Positions 39,538-52,033 of a DNA stretch of 64,000 nt are shown here, one piece after another (the first letter of the stretch is position 1; each line of letters opens with the position of its first letter). The DNA is taken from contig OU015662.1 of the NCBI GenBank assembly GCA_907165275.2, forward strand, positions 8,625,501 through 8,689,500, given 5' to 3'. The notes under the pieces are model-generated. The model was not told where the DNA came from. It made no database searches and saw only the letters and a program-made list of their open reading frames with translations. The position numbers were made by a program, and so were the translations under genes. Source of the DNA: Zygaena filipendulae. Its lineage: Eukaryota > Arthropoda > Insecta > Lepidoptera > Zygaenidae.

Positions 39538-39984
39538 ACTCTCTGACTTATATATATAGTTATCTGTGGGATTTATAATCACATTTATAATATTAGTAGG
39601 ATGACTCTCTGACTTATATATAGTTATCTGTGGGATGACTACGGGTAACAATTCTCAAATCCCATTAGCAGCAGCTGATCCTATTTAACTATATATTATG
39701 CAAACTAACTTTAAGAAATATTGCAGTAAGACTTTATTTCTCTGATATTATTGCTAAAGCTTAACTAATTGTAAAGCCCTTACCCTCCTTTAGACATAAA
39801 GTCACTAGTTAATTTGTGCTTACCGTCAATCTAACGCCAGTTGCTAAAAACTTATATTTCATCATAGAGGATGTGAATGTGACGTATTATGGGGTAAATA
39901 CTGACACCTACTAATTATTTGATAATAATTCGCAGTATTGCAACATATCACTTAAGCCCGATGCCCAATGATTTTATAACAAGA

Positions 39985-40268
39985 CTAGCTGTTCCTCGCA
40001 GTTTCACCCGCGTCAATTTCAGAGATCCCGCAGGAATTCCGGTATAGGAGTATGAATATAATTCCTTTTCTGTACCTGACGTGTAGTATGCAAAATACAG
40101 TTTCACCCGCGTTAATTTCGGAGTTCCCACGGGAGTACCGGGACATAGGTACCCTATGTAAAGTACCTTTTGACAACGTGTAATGCAAAATTTCATGATG
40201 ATCGGTCGAGCCGTTAGCGCGTTAAAGCGTAACAAAAAACTCACTTTCGTATTTATAATTAGCAAGAA
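39985..40268 (+). repeat. Retroposon family A, double copy
   Basis: CTAGCTGTTCCTCGCAG start; the TTTCACCCGCGT block occurs at 40002 and again at 40100, with a single 3' end. Same internal-duplication type as 12822-13108. Confidence 0.6.
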
Positions 40269-41595
40269 TGCATTTCCTATTTGTCAACAGTGCTGCAGTG
40301 GGCTACATTCGAAGTAAGAACTGAGTATAATCCAAATTGTCTATAGACTCGCTGACGGGCTATCGAATACTTTTTGCTTTGCTGGTTGTCAGCGAAACGG
40401 CAGTAAATATACTCTCGACTAATATTGTTTGTATGTTTTGCTGCTGCCTGTTTTATTCCGCACCAGCTCACCACTGCCCACCCATGCAGTCTTTGTTCGC
40501 AATCTCAAAAGGAAATAAAACAGCTATATTTTAAACATCTTTTGTTTATTAACATCAACAATCTTAGGATTTTTTTAAAGAAAATAATAATAAAAACAAA
40601 CATAAAACAATTTTTTTATGACTTACTGTTGACCGTTTAGTGGACCTAATAAATAATGTACATTTACAATTTTTTCCATACCTACACTAAACCTCTTACA
40701 ATTATTACTTAATTTTACGCGCCTATTAATTTGTTTTTATAGATATTATTATAAATAAAAAAATTGAAATTTCTATGTTATCTACCTACTTATAAATAAT
40801 ATAATTATTGTTCGTTATAGGACCAGTCAGATATTCAAGTCGATCATGTCATTAAAAACGGGAATCGGCTAAATAGTAAGAAGTAATTTAAATTATTATC
40901 AAAATTGATATAAAATATGATAACAATTTAAATATAATTGTTGAGTAGTCAAATAATATAAAATATACCAGTTTAACGTCAATCCATTTTTGTTATCGGT
41001 GCTAGGCCTACTGGTGACAATTAAAAATCCCAAAAACATCGAGAAACTGAGATAAGTACTATGTTGTCATATCAATTTATATTTATAGTTGTTATATTTC
41101 ACGAAGTCTGCTCTGTCTTGGTTGTAGTAGTGACCTGTACCGATGAACGCATATGTATGTATATATTTGTGTAAACATCATTGCAATAGAAACTGAGCGC
41201 TTCCACACTAAAACAATGTACATGTGCGCATCTCAACACAATCATAGCCAAATGGACTTCGTGAAATAGAACAACAAATGGAGTTGTTCGGTTAATAAAA
41301 TGCAGTAAATTTTTATGTACCTACCTAATCCAACAATTACAACCTACGGCTTTACTGCCTTGCAATAGGTTATCACCGTTTCAAGGATTCGTTCAGTGGC
41401 AAAAGCTAAATTACGACATGGCCCTTTTACCACACTAACATTAAAGACGAACATATTCTCAGGCCGTAGAAATACTTGTCTTGATGTCAAATGTCGTTGT
41501 TAAACTCTAACTATGAAAATTGCCGGAACGCTCAATATTTCATGTTAAGCTGCGTACAGCTATTCGCAACACAAAAATTACTTAACAAAAGTGAT
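40269..41595. other. AT-rich spacer, nothing recognised
   Basis: No exon, transposon terminus or clear repeat recognised; short open frames only. Confidence 0.5.
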
Positions 41596-41599
41596 GCCT

Positions 41600-41790
41600 G
41601 CACTACATTATCGCCGATGATCGTTGATCGTGTGATCGGCGATAATGTGGACACCTCAACGCGATCACAGGCGATTCCCTTTGATGCGAGCCCAAAAACC
41701 GTCAATTCACGGGTCATTGACGATGATCGGCGAGTACAGCCGAATATGCCCTCTACACTATCGTCTGTACTCGGCGATAAAGTAGTGTAA
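41600..41790. mobile_element. Small foldback element rich in GATCGGCGATAA
   Basis: GCACTACATTATCGCCGATG at the left and CGGCGATAAAGTAGTGTA inverted at the right; an inner hairpin (ATTATCGCCGATGATCG / GTGATCGGCGATAAT) lies at 41606-41648. It makes an open frame by chance on both strands. Confidence 0.6.
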
Positions 41791-42023
41791 TGTATACTTT
41801 ATGTAGTGTTGCAAATATCTGTTCGCAACTTTACTCAAACAAAAATATGCACTAAAGGACACGTTATTATAGACTAAAATTTTCGCCGATGGGACAAGTA
41901 CAAGCTTTATTTTTTATCACCCGTTTTTTATCTGATTGGTTATCCACACACACACTGACGCCGCGAATCGCCTTGGCAGGTAATAAAAAATAACTCCTGT
42001 AATACCTAAATATAAGATCCGTT

Positions 42024-42029
42024 TTTATT
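42024..42029 (-). promoter_or_regulatory. Polyadenylation signal of the IAP gene
   Basis: AATAAA on the minus strand, about 360 nt after the IAP stop codon, giving a 3' UTR of ordinary length. Tail-to-tail with MSH2. Confidence 0.45.
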
Positions 42030-42387
42030 TACATTTTTAAATATTTACAATTATCATTGAATTTGTTTGTATGATCCCTAAAATATCAATAAAATTTGCC
42101 TTAATTATTGATAGGTATTTTCGGTAGTTTATCTTAAATATGCAGCAAAAATCTTCTCAACCCTTTTGACTCTAGAGAAAACTCTGTTAATTGCATATTT
42201 GGGGAATCGCCTGCCATTGCTCTTGGCCAACATCTAAATTTTTTTTGCCCCACCGCTCGTAGTTATGAAAAATCACATCATAAGCGTATCTAAAAGAACG
42301 TGTTTCCAGCACGTGCAAGGGCATAATGTGACTAGTATCCAAACATCGACAATCGGTCGAGAGGAAGAAAAGATGACCCTTCGCTTC

Positions 42388-43383
42388 TCACGAGAAATAT
42401 AACCGCACTGCGCTCTGGAACGTTCTCCGACACATTGGGCACTTGTCCGTCGACAACGCGCACTTAGCGCACGCCACCACGTGACCACAAGGCACAAAGC
42501 ACACATTGCGCTCTTCGATGTAACATATTTTGCACATTTTCTCGTCGTCCACTTCTTTCTCTTGCTCGCCATTATCGGTAGTCGCAGTAGCAGGCACAGT
42601 TGGCACCGCCTTTTCTGTTTTCATCGCAGCCGCCGCACCCGCCTCCGCTAGTACTTTTTCCACGTATTCACGTCCTTTCACTAGCTGTACATACGCGCAA
42701 CGGTCAAACCAACGCGCATGCTGCTCCCACGGTACGTCGTCGTTTTCCCAATCTTTAAGACCACCGTCACAATAGAAGCACTTAGTTTTATCGCCGTTTC
42801 CAGTATAGAAAAATCCGGCCTCGGCCAGCTCTTCGGGTTTCTGACGCATGCAACGTGGCCAATCTTTGAAGGAACTGAGTCGGGCGGCTTCTGAAGCGTA
42901 GGTCGGGTGTACAGGGCCGGGCATACGTGAACCAGAGGTGGTTGGCACTCTCGCACCACACTCGTCTTGGTCCACAACTTCCCCATTAGACGTCGAAGCG
43001 TTAAACATACTACCACCGGTAATGTTACGTCGTATTAGAGGACATTGAGGTGCCCATCGTTTGTGTTCCTCGGCAGGGTCGTCGGATTCTACCCATCTCA
43101 TAATTTCTACTCTACAGAAAGCGCAACGCACTTCATCGCCACGTCCTAGATAATAGAAACCGTTCTTAGCGAGCTGTTCCGGTGACAAATACGAGACTGG
43201 CCATTTGTCGAAAGTCTTTAAACGCTCTTCTTCCAATTCCATTCCCTTTGCCAATTCAGGTCGGAAGCCCACGAGGTCGTTGTTGTCTGGTTTATCAATG
43301 GACATAGAGGTGGAATTGTTAGGTGATGTGGTCATTGAGTTTATTGACATCGACGATAAGGGCCGCATGTCCTGCAATTTCAT
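42388..43383 (-). CDS. IAP1: Inhibitor of apoptosis protein, two BIR domains plus RING
   Basis: Blocks caspases by BIR binding and ubiquitinates partners through its RING (E3 ligase), in the cytosol. Counting from the ATG at 43383 (331 residues): BIR1 at about 54-120 (GFYYLGRGDEVRCAFC ... H-x6-C), BIR2 at about 168-233 (GFFYTGNGDKTKCFYC ... H-x6-C), and a C-terminal C3HC4 RING at about 284-319 (CKIC, C, CGH, C, C, CPMC) ending RLYFS. All zinc ligands are present. Two BIRs plus a C-terminal RING is the DIAP1 / lepidopteran IAP architecture. The coding exon is open up to a TTGTTACAG acceptor at 43425, so SPKLISQVLKAPA could be extra N-terminal residues encoded after an upstream exon. No ATG lies in that added part, and several in-frame Met codons follow (43366, 43348, 43333). 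The true start is therefore uncertain. Upstream exon not identified. Confidence 0.92.
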   Translation of the reverse strand: MKLQDMRPLSSMSINSMTTSPNNSTSMSIDKPDNNDLVGFRPELAKGMELEEERLKTFDKWPVSYLSPEQLAKNGFYYLGRGDEVRCAFCRVEIMRWVESDDPAEEHKRWAPQCPLIRRNITGGSMFNASTSNGEVVDQDECGARVPTTSGSRMPGPVHPTYASEAARLSSFKDWPRCMRQKPEELAEAGFFYTGNGDKTKCFYCDGGLKDWENDDVPWEQHARWFDRCAYVQLVKGREYVEKVLAEAGAAAAMKTEKAVPTVPATATTDNGEQEKEVDDEKMCKICYIEERNVCFVPCGHVVACAKCALSTDKCPMCRRTFQSAVRLYFS

Positions 43384-43424
43384 CGCCGGCGCTTTTAATA
43401 CTTGACTGATTAGTTTCGGTGACA

Positions 43425-44050
43425 CTGTAACAACAGAAAAGATTTGTTAGTAAATATAAAGGTATGGGCACACTAACAACTATATTGCGCGACAATATTG
43501 TCTCGATAGTAAAATTGTCGTAATAGTACACTTACAACAAGAACATAATAAATAGTGTAGTAGTGATCTAGTGTCTGATGATGATGAAGTTCCAAAACAA
43601 TGAACAATATAGGCGAAACTAGGGGTGTAACTTTCTGTAGCCGTCTATTACAATATTATAGCAACTAATAGATATTTGACGTCTATCCTAATAACTTAGG
43701 CATGTATTAGGTGTGTAGGTACATTGGATAGTTTATAAGGCGAAGTGATATTATGTGTTTAAAGAACATAGCGGCATGGCAAGGCTGCACTCAGTTCCAC
43801 ATAGCGACAAGTTCGCGGCCCGCCTGCCCGATCGACATTCCATTCCTCGTCTCCCAGCCCGCGCACCTCGTACCGTTCCTCTTTACGTGCGCTCAGTGCG
43901 CATGCACTCTGCGACCACGATAATCAATCCTGTTCTTTCCCGAGACGAAGATATATTTTTTAGAGATTCCTATTGAAACTTCAAACCAATTAGATTTCTA
44001 TTAAATCTTCAAAACCTTAGTATACTTGTTCACTTGGACGCTGCAGCTAA
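43425..44050. other. IAP 5' flank with a GC-rich island
   Basis: The island at about 43770-43930 (GCGGCCCGCCTGCCCGATCG, GTGCGCTCAGTGCGCATGCA) stands out from AT-rich surroundings and shows no repeat. It is the best local candidate for the IAP promoter or leader exon. A minus-strand GTAAGT donor near 43537 would pair with the acceptor at 43425. No decisive evidence. Confidence 0.35.
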
Positions 44051-44342
44051 TTGGACGCAGATAGGCAATAACATGTTAACCCACAAAATTAAGTTATTGA
44101 TACAGAACGATTTATTGAGAGTTAGAGAACGTTTTTTAATTATGTGTTTACTTCATTACATTGTATAAATATGTAATATGTTGAACATAAAAACACAAAA
44201 TGGCGCTATAGTTTTTTTTTTTAAATCATTTATTTAGTGAGGCTTTTTACGCTCATGCGCCAAGCCCGCTATAGTTTTAAAACACGATTTACTCAAAATT
44301 TCTCCAGTGTGGGTTAACACACTATTGCTTATCTATGTCCAA
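44051..44342. mobile_element. GTTAACCCACA-type MITE, complete copy
   Basis: TTGGACGCAGATAGGCAATA and GTTAACCCACA at the left; TGTGGGTTAACACACTATTG and TTATCTATGTCCAA inverted at the right. Contains an extra TTTTTTTTTTAAATCATTTA block (44211-44270) flanked by GGCGCTATAGTTTT and GCTATAGTTTT, probably a small insertion. Confidence 0.7.
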
Positions 44343-46585
44343 TTATAAGTTACTAATATAATGGGTTACATTCACTTAGGTATTACAAACATTTATAAAA
44401 TTAGTCATTACACACATGGAAAATATAATAATGACTGTCACTTAGGTTTGTCCTATTATTAATAATCGGTAGGTGGTGAAACACTAAATACTTAGAAAAA
44501 CCCACAACGCAGACTGTAGTGCGTAATGGCCGCAATGGATAATGCGTAGTCACAAATCACAATCGATATTTACCAATCCTGCTGTTATAGATAACCCACG
44601 GCATCTTGGCAATATAATCACTGACTGTATTCTTTACGCAGCTCTTCCAATTAACATAGCCAGACAGCACTACAATTTCAAAGGTAAAGTAGGTATGATT
44701 TTAAGCACTTTTTTCATGTGGAAATGGCGCCCGAACATATCCAACCATCGTTAGCGACTCGTGTGAACTTTGTGCTGTATTGGTCGGCTACAATGACGAC
44801 TCCAATGCGCTTGCGTGCGTTGTTTTAACCGAGGGTTCATATTTTGCTTGGTGGGGTGCACAGCTGTGTAGGGTCCTCATTGTTACAATTTATCGAATGC
44901 CCGAAAAACTTGCGCCACAGTGCCAAAACGGAAGGGGAATTAGCGATTATTCAATACATACTCTGCCTATGGGAACGTAGAGTTTAACTTCGTTTACCAC
45001 TACGTGAACCCAGATCTCCAAGTGCTAAAATAATGGTAGTTAAGTATATAGTACGATCTGAGTCCACCAAGTAAGACCAACGTGGATATTATTTTTACTC
45101 AATGCGCCGACGACGTCACACATGTTCAAAACTTGGGTAGCTATCTAAATCTACCTACTTAAAACGCGAAACATAAATAGACCAACGCGGTATCAGTTGG
45201 CATTTATTATCTAAATATGTTTCCTTTTATTATGTAGATACGGTGCGTCTGTCTACGAGACGGGAGGCATAGGGACCGGGCGGGAGAGGCGGCAGAGGTT
45301 GGGAGTTTCTCAATCGGGCTAGTTTGTAGCGACGTTGCCGCTCCGTTAACAGCAGACCGGATTTCATTCATATTTGAATGCGACGTTGCCGTACCCGGCG
45401 GAAAGCGCGACCACAGAGCGTAAAAAGGGCCTTTGGAATGTGGCGGTACTTGCCGGGCAGTACCGAGCGGCTCAGAGGCTGAATAAAAAAGTAAACAAAA
45501 AAAAAGTGGAATGGAATGCGGACAGAAAATAGATGTACCTGTAGTATTAGTTGTAACTTATAACACTGCAAGAAAATGTAAGTACCAATGCAGGTACTTA
45601 CGGCATTTGGAAAGATTTTAGACTAACTAAAGATAACTAAGAAACTAAGTAGGTACTTTAATTATTAAGAATTCATTCATCAGGAGCATTTGCCATTTAA
45701 TTTTGTGGTGTACCTACTCAGTCTACAATAAGTAAAAAATATGGCCCCGAACTAAGCAAAGATGGTACGAACAATTGAAATAATTATTATAGTTATTATA
45801 CTTTTTGTATATACATAATATTTAATGATAGGCATCTACATATTAAACACCTGTGTTAAATGTGCATCATTATGTCTTGTTATAGGGTACTTTTCATCCA
45901 GATACAAAGAAAGAACTTTTCTGGGTTTTGTAGAAAAAAATATTTGGGAAATGAAATTTGTCAACAACAAAAAATCGATGTAAAAAAGGCAACTAGCAAA
46001 AATGAATTTAGCATTGTAGAGCTCAAGTGTCGAGACCGGCGAAAGGCGAGGCGGCATATCGCGTGGGGAAGGGGACGCGGCCGCGTTCTCATGTCGATGG
46101 GTGGTCGGCGCTCGGCTTTCGAATTCCATTCCCTCGTCGCCCGCAGCGCCTACGCATCTAACCATAATCTAGCTATCCCACACTTAAACAAATGAGTGTA
46201 CTTATATTACAGAGATACATAACATTTATCTAACATCCATAGTGAAAAGAGATGGAACCCATTAACAAGATAATACGACAGACTTTTTTTAAATGGGTAT
46301 TTTGTTGTTTTAACCTCCATCAAATGTTGAATGAATAAGTTTGAAAATAAACTAAAGGATAAAAGCCCGGAAATGGTGTCAGCGGAAGAGTACATCCGCC
46401 AGATGGCGCATATAAAGTGTTGGTATACATACATATATGTATAGTACTATTATAGGGACCAGAAACGTTACTCGTATGAGGTACATGACATAAAAATGCT
46501 GTTTTTTAATATAATTTTTCATTAAGAACTTAGTACCTACTGGTTCATACATATGTAAGTACATAGCATATTTTCAATACGTAAC
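44343..46585. other. Spacer, no gene supported
   Basis: GC-rich patches at 45240-45470 and 46025-46160 have short open frames on both strands but no domain, splice pair or composition that supports a gene. They may be regulatory or leader exons of a neighbour. Confidence 0.4.
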
Positions 46586-46589
46586 ATGC

Positions 46590-46882
46590 CCAGCGGAGCT
46601 AGGATGCGCAACACGATAAGATTTTATCGAGCCATTATATCGATTCTCGTCGACATATCGTTTTGTCTACCAGTGGTAAAAAATGTTTAACCGAATCTAG
46701 TCTTAACTCAGTACCCCACTACTGCACTTTTTTGCTTGGACGCCCACAAATATTTGTCGTGTCGACAATTTTATCTTTCGTTCGATAAACATAATATGTT
46801 GTGATAAACATAATATGTTTATCGAACGAAAGGCTAGGATGCGCAACACGATATTATAGTGTTGCGCATCCTAGCTCCGCAG
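46590..46882. mobile_element. Element with CTGCGGAGCTAGGATGCGC ends and internal hairpins
   Basis: CAGCGGAGCTAGGATGCGCA at the left and TGCGCATCCTAGCTCCGC at the right. An inner inverted pair around TTTCGTTCGATAAACATAAT (46777-46832), and a second GGCTAGGATGCGCAACACGA hairpin immediately before the right end, show repeated fold-back rearrangement. Confidence 0.65.
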
Positions 46883-47350
46883 TGTTGTATATAAATTACA
46901 TCACGAGTTAATTGTGCGTGGAGTCTTTCAATACACTGATGAAAACTCACAGCTGTTATTAGGTAAGCGTAAAAATGCAACGTCAAGCTTTTTGTAAAAA
47001 ACAAAATTTAAACTTCGCGCACTTTGCTGTTGCAGAACGCGCTGCGTTCATTCGCGCTTTTTGAATGAATCGAGTTATGATCATTGGTCAATCGTTCGCT
47101 TGCGTCACTTTGTCGCGTTAAAGTTCAAAGTTCAAACGCTATAATTTCATATTACCATAGTATTAAGTATGAAACTAATATTTAATTTTAGTGAGAGAGA
47201 GGGCACGTCATGTACTGGAATGTTCTTCCATAAATCACGTTATAACAGCTAAGCACCCTTTTAGAACTCTTCAAGTATTCAAGTATCTATTTATTGCTTA
47301 CTGAGTTCTTACAAAAGTCGTCTTCGGGACGAAACGGCGCAAAAGACTAA

Positions 47351-47585
47351 CGGCCACACTCAGCGTCGTCGTTTTGATTACTTAATTTTAAGTACAGATT
47401 TTAAAAACAAAACTGCCGCATTCAGCCGTTTTAATTTAATGTTAATTGGCTTTAACTAATCAAGTTAAATTTAGTTAAATTTCAATTTACATTAATTTAA
47501 TGAATGTCGCTGAGTGCAGCAGTTTTTTTTTTAATCTTTATATAAAATTAGTAATCAATCATTTAAACGACTCTAAGTGTCGCCG
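47351..47585. mobile_element. Harbinger/Tourist-like foldback MITE, copy 3
   Basis: CGGCCACACTCAGCGTCGTC to CGACTCTAAGTGTCGCCG, flanked by TAA on both sides. The most diverged of the three copies. Confidence 0.75.
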
Positions 47586-49985
47586 TAAGTCTATAGTAGT
47601 AGTCTTTGATTAGGTAGGTACCTAGGTGCACCGTGCATACCTACTTATAAAACGCAAAGCAGACACAAAGGAATTTGACTGCAGCCAATATGAACTAAGT
47701 GCCAATTTTTCAAGTCTAAAAATAAAATGGAGCAAGTTTTGTATGAATTTTTGTGTCAATTCATTTAAACATTTCATATCCTATCTAGCAGCCAAAATAA
47801 GGTGTTATGTACAAAACAAAAACAGAAATATTTTTAGTAAACAAAACAATATTGTTAACTAAAAATTAAAACCCTAATATTAATAAAATAATTATACACA
47901 AATTTAATACTTATGTACCTGACTGTACCTACTTAAAAATGATAAAGTAAATTAGTGCTGTGCCAAAAGATGGCGCTACAAGTAACAGAATAACATATCC
48001 CTAATGTTTAGTTATCTGCTTGCTTTATTAAAAAGATAATCAGTTGGTAAATTATGTGACTGGATATTTGATTCCAAAGTACAAGTAAATACTTTATAGC
48101 ATTTGACCTGAATGTACATGGACACAATGATAAAATACAGCAGGAAATTCTATAAATGTAGAAGTGCCTACCTACACTCATTATAAAACCAATTTGAACA
48201 ACCACTGCATAAAAACTTGCCAAAATTATGAGTGAGTCGTGAGACCATGAGGCCCAACTGGGTTGCACACAAACATGTTCCAAGGCTAGATGAATTAGTA
48301 ATGAGAATTTTTTGTTGTAAAAACTATACCTACAATGTATAAAGTTTAAAATCAAATAAAATTTCAAAATAATGATCAATAAGCAACTGAATACTCACTA
48401 TTGTTGTTGAATGATAATAGTGTAGTTGAGAAAGGCGCACAATGTATTTATATTAATATCACTTACACAACCCAAGATATGCAAGTAAACGTCACATGAT
48501 AACAATTTTAATCAGATATTAGTTTCATAGAAACAATGATTAAGAGAAATCCACCTCTGAGTATTTAAGTAACTTGATCTTATTATTACAGCATTTACCC
48601 TTTTCCCTGTAGGATATTCTCTTATTTGATAAAAACTTTAAAAAAATTGCCTAGGTGGGCTGTGTAGTAAGTGTAGTCATAAAAACATAAAATATTAGTG
48701 TAAACTACAGTGCAGAGTGGGTTTCAGCCACCCAGGGTGCAAACAAAATGTGCAGTCACCATAAATAGGTAAATTGAAATTCAAAATTTACACCACTTAA
48801 TAGAATAAAAATAGATTAGTGTATTTAATTATTTTTTTATTAACTACAGGTGCAACAAAATCAGATGGTTTTATTTTTAGTTCAGATTAAATATTTATTA
48901 GGGAATTTCAACACCCACAAAATTATCCATCCAGGGTGGGAACTATGCTACACCACTGATACCTACTACCCAAAGAAATAAATAATATATAACCTAATTA
49001 AATTATTGACAGACAAAGCACAGCCCAAACAACTAAGTCTAGAAACTAGAATTATATTAACAAGGAAAACACTATAAACTGCCTTCTACAATTTTAAAAT
49101 AAATTATAATTATTGCCTATAAAGGTACTTATTTGATGTTTCCTAATACGTACTAGTTTGAGAAAATCAGTTGCAAACGCATTTTATTATTTTGTTTAAT
49201 TATATCATTATCTGTTCTAAAAGTAGGACACCTATTCTAAAAGAATCAAAACAGCTGTTATTTCTCAATGCTAATGTAGCTCGTAGGTATTTTTCCAATG
49301 GAAAGATAATTGACGTCAGACGTCTAGATTGGCTAAATTGTTGAATAATAATTAACTAGCTACAAACCTTTTAATGACTCCATTTTAAAGTAATCGTTGG
49401 TACACTAATATTTAGCCACTTTGTACAAATAATTTAATCACAGTAAACTTGTTCTAACCAGGTATGTGACGGCTTCTGTATAAAATCAAAGGTAACCTCA
49501 AAACGCTCCTAAGTCCAACAAAACTGGTGAGCGCGAATCGAATATCGCAACGCAACTGACTGGATTCATGGTAGAGGTAGAGCCGCTAGAGGTCGTCAGC
49601 GACTCGATATAAAAAAAGTACGCTCGGCAATGCAACGTCACCCAACGGCCATGTGTATCTAGTTTCTCGCTCGCTCCTGATGTTTCATCCTCAGAAGCAC
49701 GTAGTGATTACCTTCTCTCTGCTCAGAAGAATATGCTTAGTTATTCTTCTGAGGTTTCATCACAGAATGCAAAGATTCAAAAATAATACAAAAAGCGACC
49801 TATCATACAAAGTCATCAGTAAAACATTTACCAAATTAAAAAATATCAAAAAATTTGCGTCTGTGTTCATAGCAAACTAAAAATATAGAAACAATTGAAA
49901 CCTAACTAGCTAAATGATAAAAAATTTAGTTTATATAGGTAGTCAGTAGTAATATTATTATAGATAGTTTAAATAAAAAACGTCA
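47586..49985. other. AT-rich spacer, no gene supported
   Basis: Nothing coding. At 49689-49754 CCTCAGAAG and CTTCTGAGG form a hairpin around a copy of ACGTAGTGATTACCTTCTCT, the motif also at 2820, 4602 and 4652. Confidence 0.4.
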
Positions 49986-50242
49986 GGCGTTGTCGTGTAC
50001 AGTCGTGTACATTAATAAATATTATGGACACGTATTTTTTCTTTCTTAATGTACCTGCCTACCTACCTAATCAAAAAATAACGGCGAACTATTGAATCGA
50101 AATTTCGCATGACATCACTCCTTGGTACACTTTATACGCCCCTAGTTATGACGTCACGAGCCCCTACTCTTGAACTTTATTGCCTTTTATCTAATTATTT
50201 TTTTTCAAAAAGCTAAATATACAATGTACTTATATCATTTTT

Positions 50243-50470
50243 AGGGTTCCGTACCCAAACGCGTAAAACGGGACGCTATTAATAAGACTTCGCTGTCCGT
50301 CCGTCCGTCTTTCCGTTCGTCCGTTCGTCCGTCTTCACGTCTGTCACCAGGCTGTATATTATGAACCGTGATAGTTAGATATGTTTAAAGTTAGACAGTT
50401 GAAATTTTCACAAATGTGAAATGATGTATTTCTGTTGCCACTATAACAAACAATACTAAAAAATAATTAA
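50243..50470 (+). repeat. GGGTTCCGTACCCAAA-type dispersed repeat
   Basis: AGGGTTCCGTACCCAAACGC, GTAAAACGGGACGCTATTA, a GTCC/GTTC-rich tract (50290-50335), then TGTCACCAGGCTGTATATTA and AGTTGAAATTTTCACA. A frequent noncoding repeat in insect genomes; class not assigned here. Confidence 0.55.
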
Positions 50471-51027
50471 ATAAATATTTATTACAACCAACCTGATGTT
50501 ATTGCTCGTTTTGGCTCGATATTAGTAATAACGGCAACAGGTAGACGCTTGAATTATTACAGAACATTTAGTTATAATCTATATACTTATAATAAAACTG
50601 TAGAGAGGTCAATTCTGTACATTGAACATATATTCAAAATTAATATTGGAGGATTATATGAGTTAGGATGTGCTTACAATTAATTAACAGAAAAAAATAA
50701 AATTAAAAAAAAACTTTATGAACCGAATTTTGAGCGACGGCAGGTGTGGTCGCAGCTTGCACTCGCGATGCGCGGGCGTCAGCTGTCACTACACGTGCTT
50801 TGCAGCTGGCTTGCTCATCACAATTTGACCCTAGCCCCAAATTGAAAAGTAAAAAAACAGGAATTCATATTTCTAAATCTACCAAGATAGGTATTGTTAA
50901 TTGTTACCGTACCAGAAAAATAGTATAGGGCACTCTTTGCCACAGTTTTGTAGGTAAGTACTGTAAAAGTTAAGGCCTTTGGCGGTAACTTGAACCTAAA
51001 TTTATTTCTAATTTACTTCTTTGTCTT

Positions 51028-51084
51028 ATATATTATCTGTGGTAATAGTGATCCATTATATTATCTGTGGTAATAGTGATTCAA
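51028..51084. repeat. 28-bp unit, two tandem copies
   Basis: TATTATCTGTGGTAATAGTG followed by ATCCATTA / ATTCAATA, twice in succession. Confidence 0.6.
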
Positions 51085-51668
51085 TAAATTATGGTAGGTA
51101 CCTACGCCGGAAGATTTCTCTATGGATGGTTGAATAATAATTTAGCCAGCCTTAAAGAATCTTATTGAGGTTCAACTGTGTTATGTTGCCTCCAAAATTC
51201 ACTTATTGTTATAGAAGTATAACTTCAACTTCATTTATGAATTTTAAATTAACCTAAGTCTATACATAATACCTAGGTACTTAAGGCTCCAGAGAAATTT
51301 TTCAAAAAATTGCGTGCAATATGTTACTATTAGTGCACTAGATCAAAATACATTTTTTATTGCAAATACAAAGTTTGTATGTAACTTTACTAAACCCCTT
51401 ACCTATTATTATACCTACATAATAATTAATTAAGTAAATTTTATGACTTTATAATTATGTACCTATATCTACAGTTAACGTATTTGACCTATTTACTTAT
51501 TTTAGATAGGTACGATTAGGTAGGTACGAACTTACCTACTCCTAAGTAGTATGTAGATAATTATTTTTAAAAACCAACGTCAATTACAAAACGATTAGTA
51601 GATATACAAAAAGTTCCATCAAAATTTATAGTGAATACTATAATATCCTAAACATCTATAGGTATTAT

Positions 51669-52033
51669 ACAACGTGTTAATGAATTAACCGAAAACCTGA
51701 TACACCCCATTTAAAAAATAAACAATAATATGATTAAAATATATTTTATGTCAAAAAAATTTATACTTTAAAAGTTATTCAACATTAGTTTGGAGGTGAC
51801 CTATCTACGAAATTCCAAGCGCTACGCCCGCGCCTCCCGGATCGAATTTCTTGCTGCGTGCGGCGGCGTACGCGCCAAATATTTATAAATAATTTAGACA
51901 TGAACTAGTAAAAATGAAAAAATACAACCTATATTAAAACATAGTGCGATCGATTCGCTAGTTGATTCTGAGCAAACTCTGCTCAGAAGCAAACTACTTT
52001 CTAGTTTTCAGTTAATTCATTAACACGTTGTAT
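51669..52033. mobile_element. 365-bp TIR element, copy 1
   Basis: ACAACGTGTTAATGAATTAA at the left, TTAATTCATTAACACGTTGT inverted at the right, with TA beside each end. Contains GGAGGTGACCTATCTACG and a GC-rich core. A second copy in the opposite orientation lies at 56770-57139. Confidence 0.7.

Noticed and set aside
45836..46195. Overlapping 109- and 111-residue frames on both strands
   Set aside because: Only the GC-rich part is open on both strands, as expected by chance; no signal peptide, domain or splice support.
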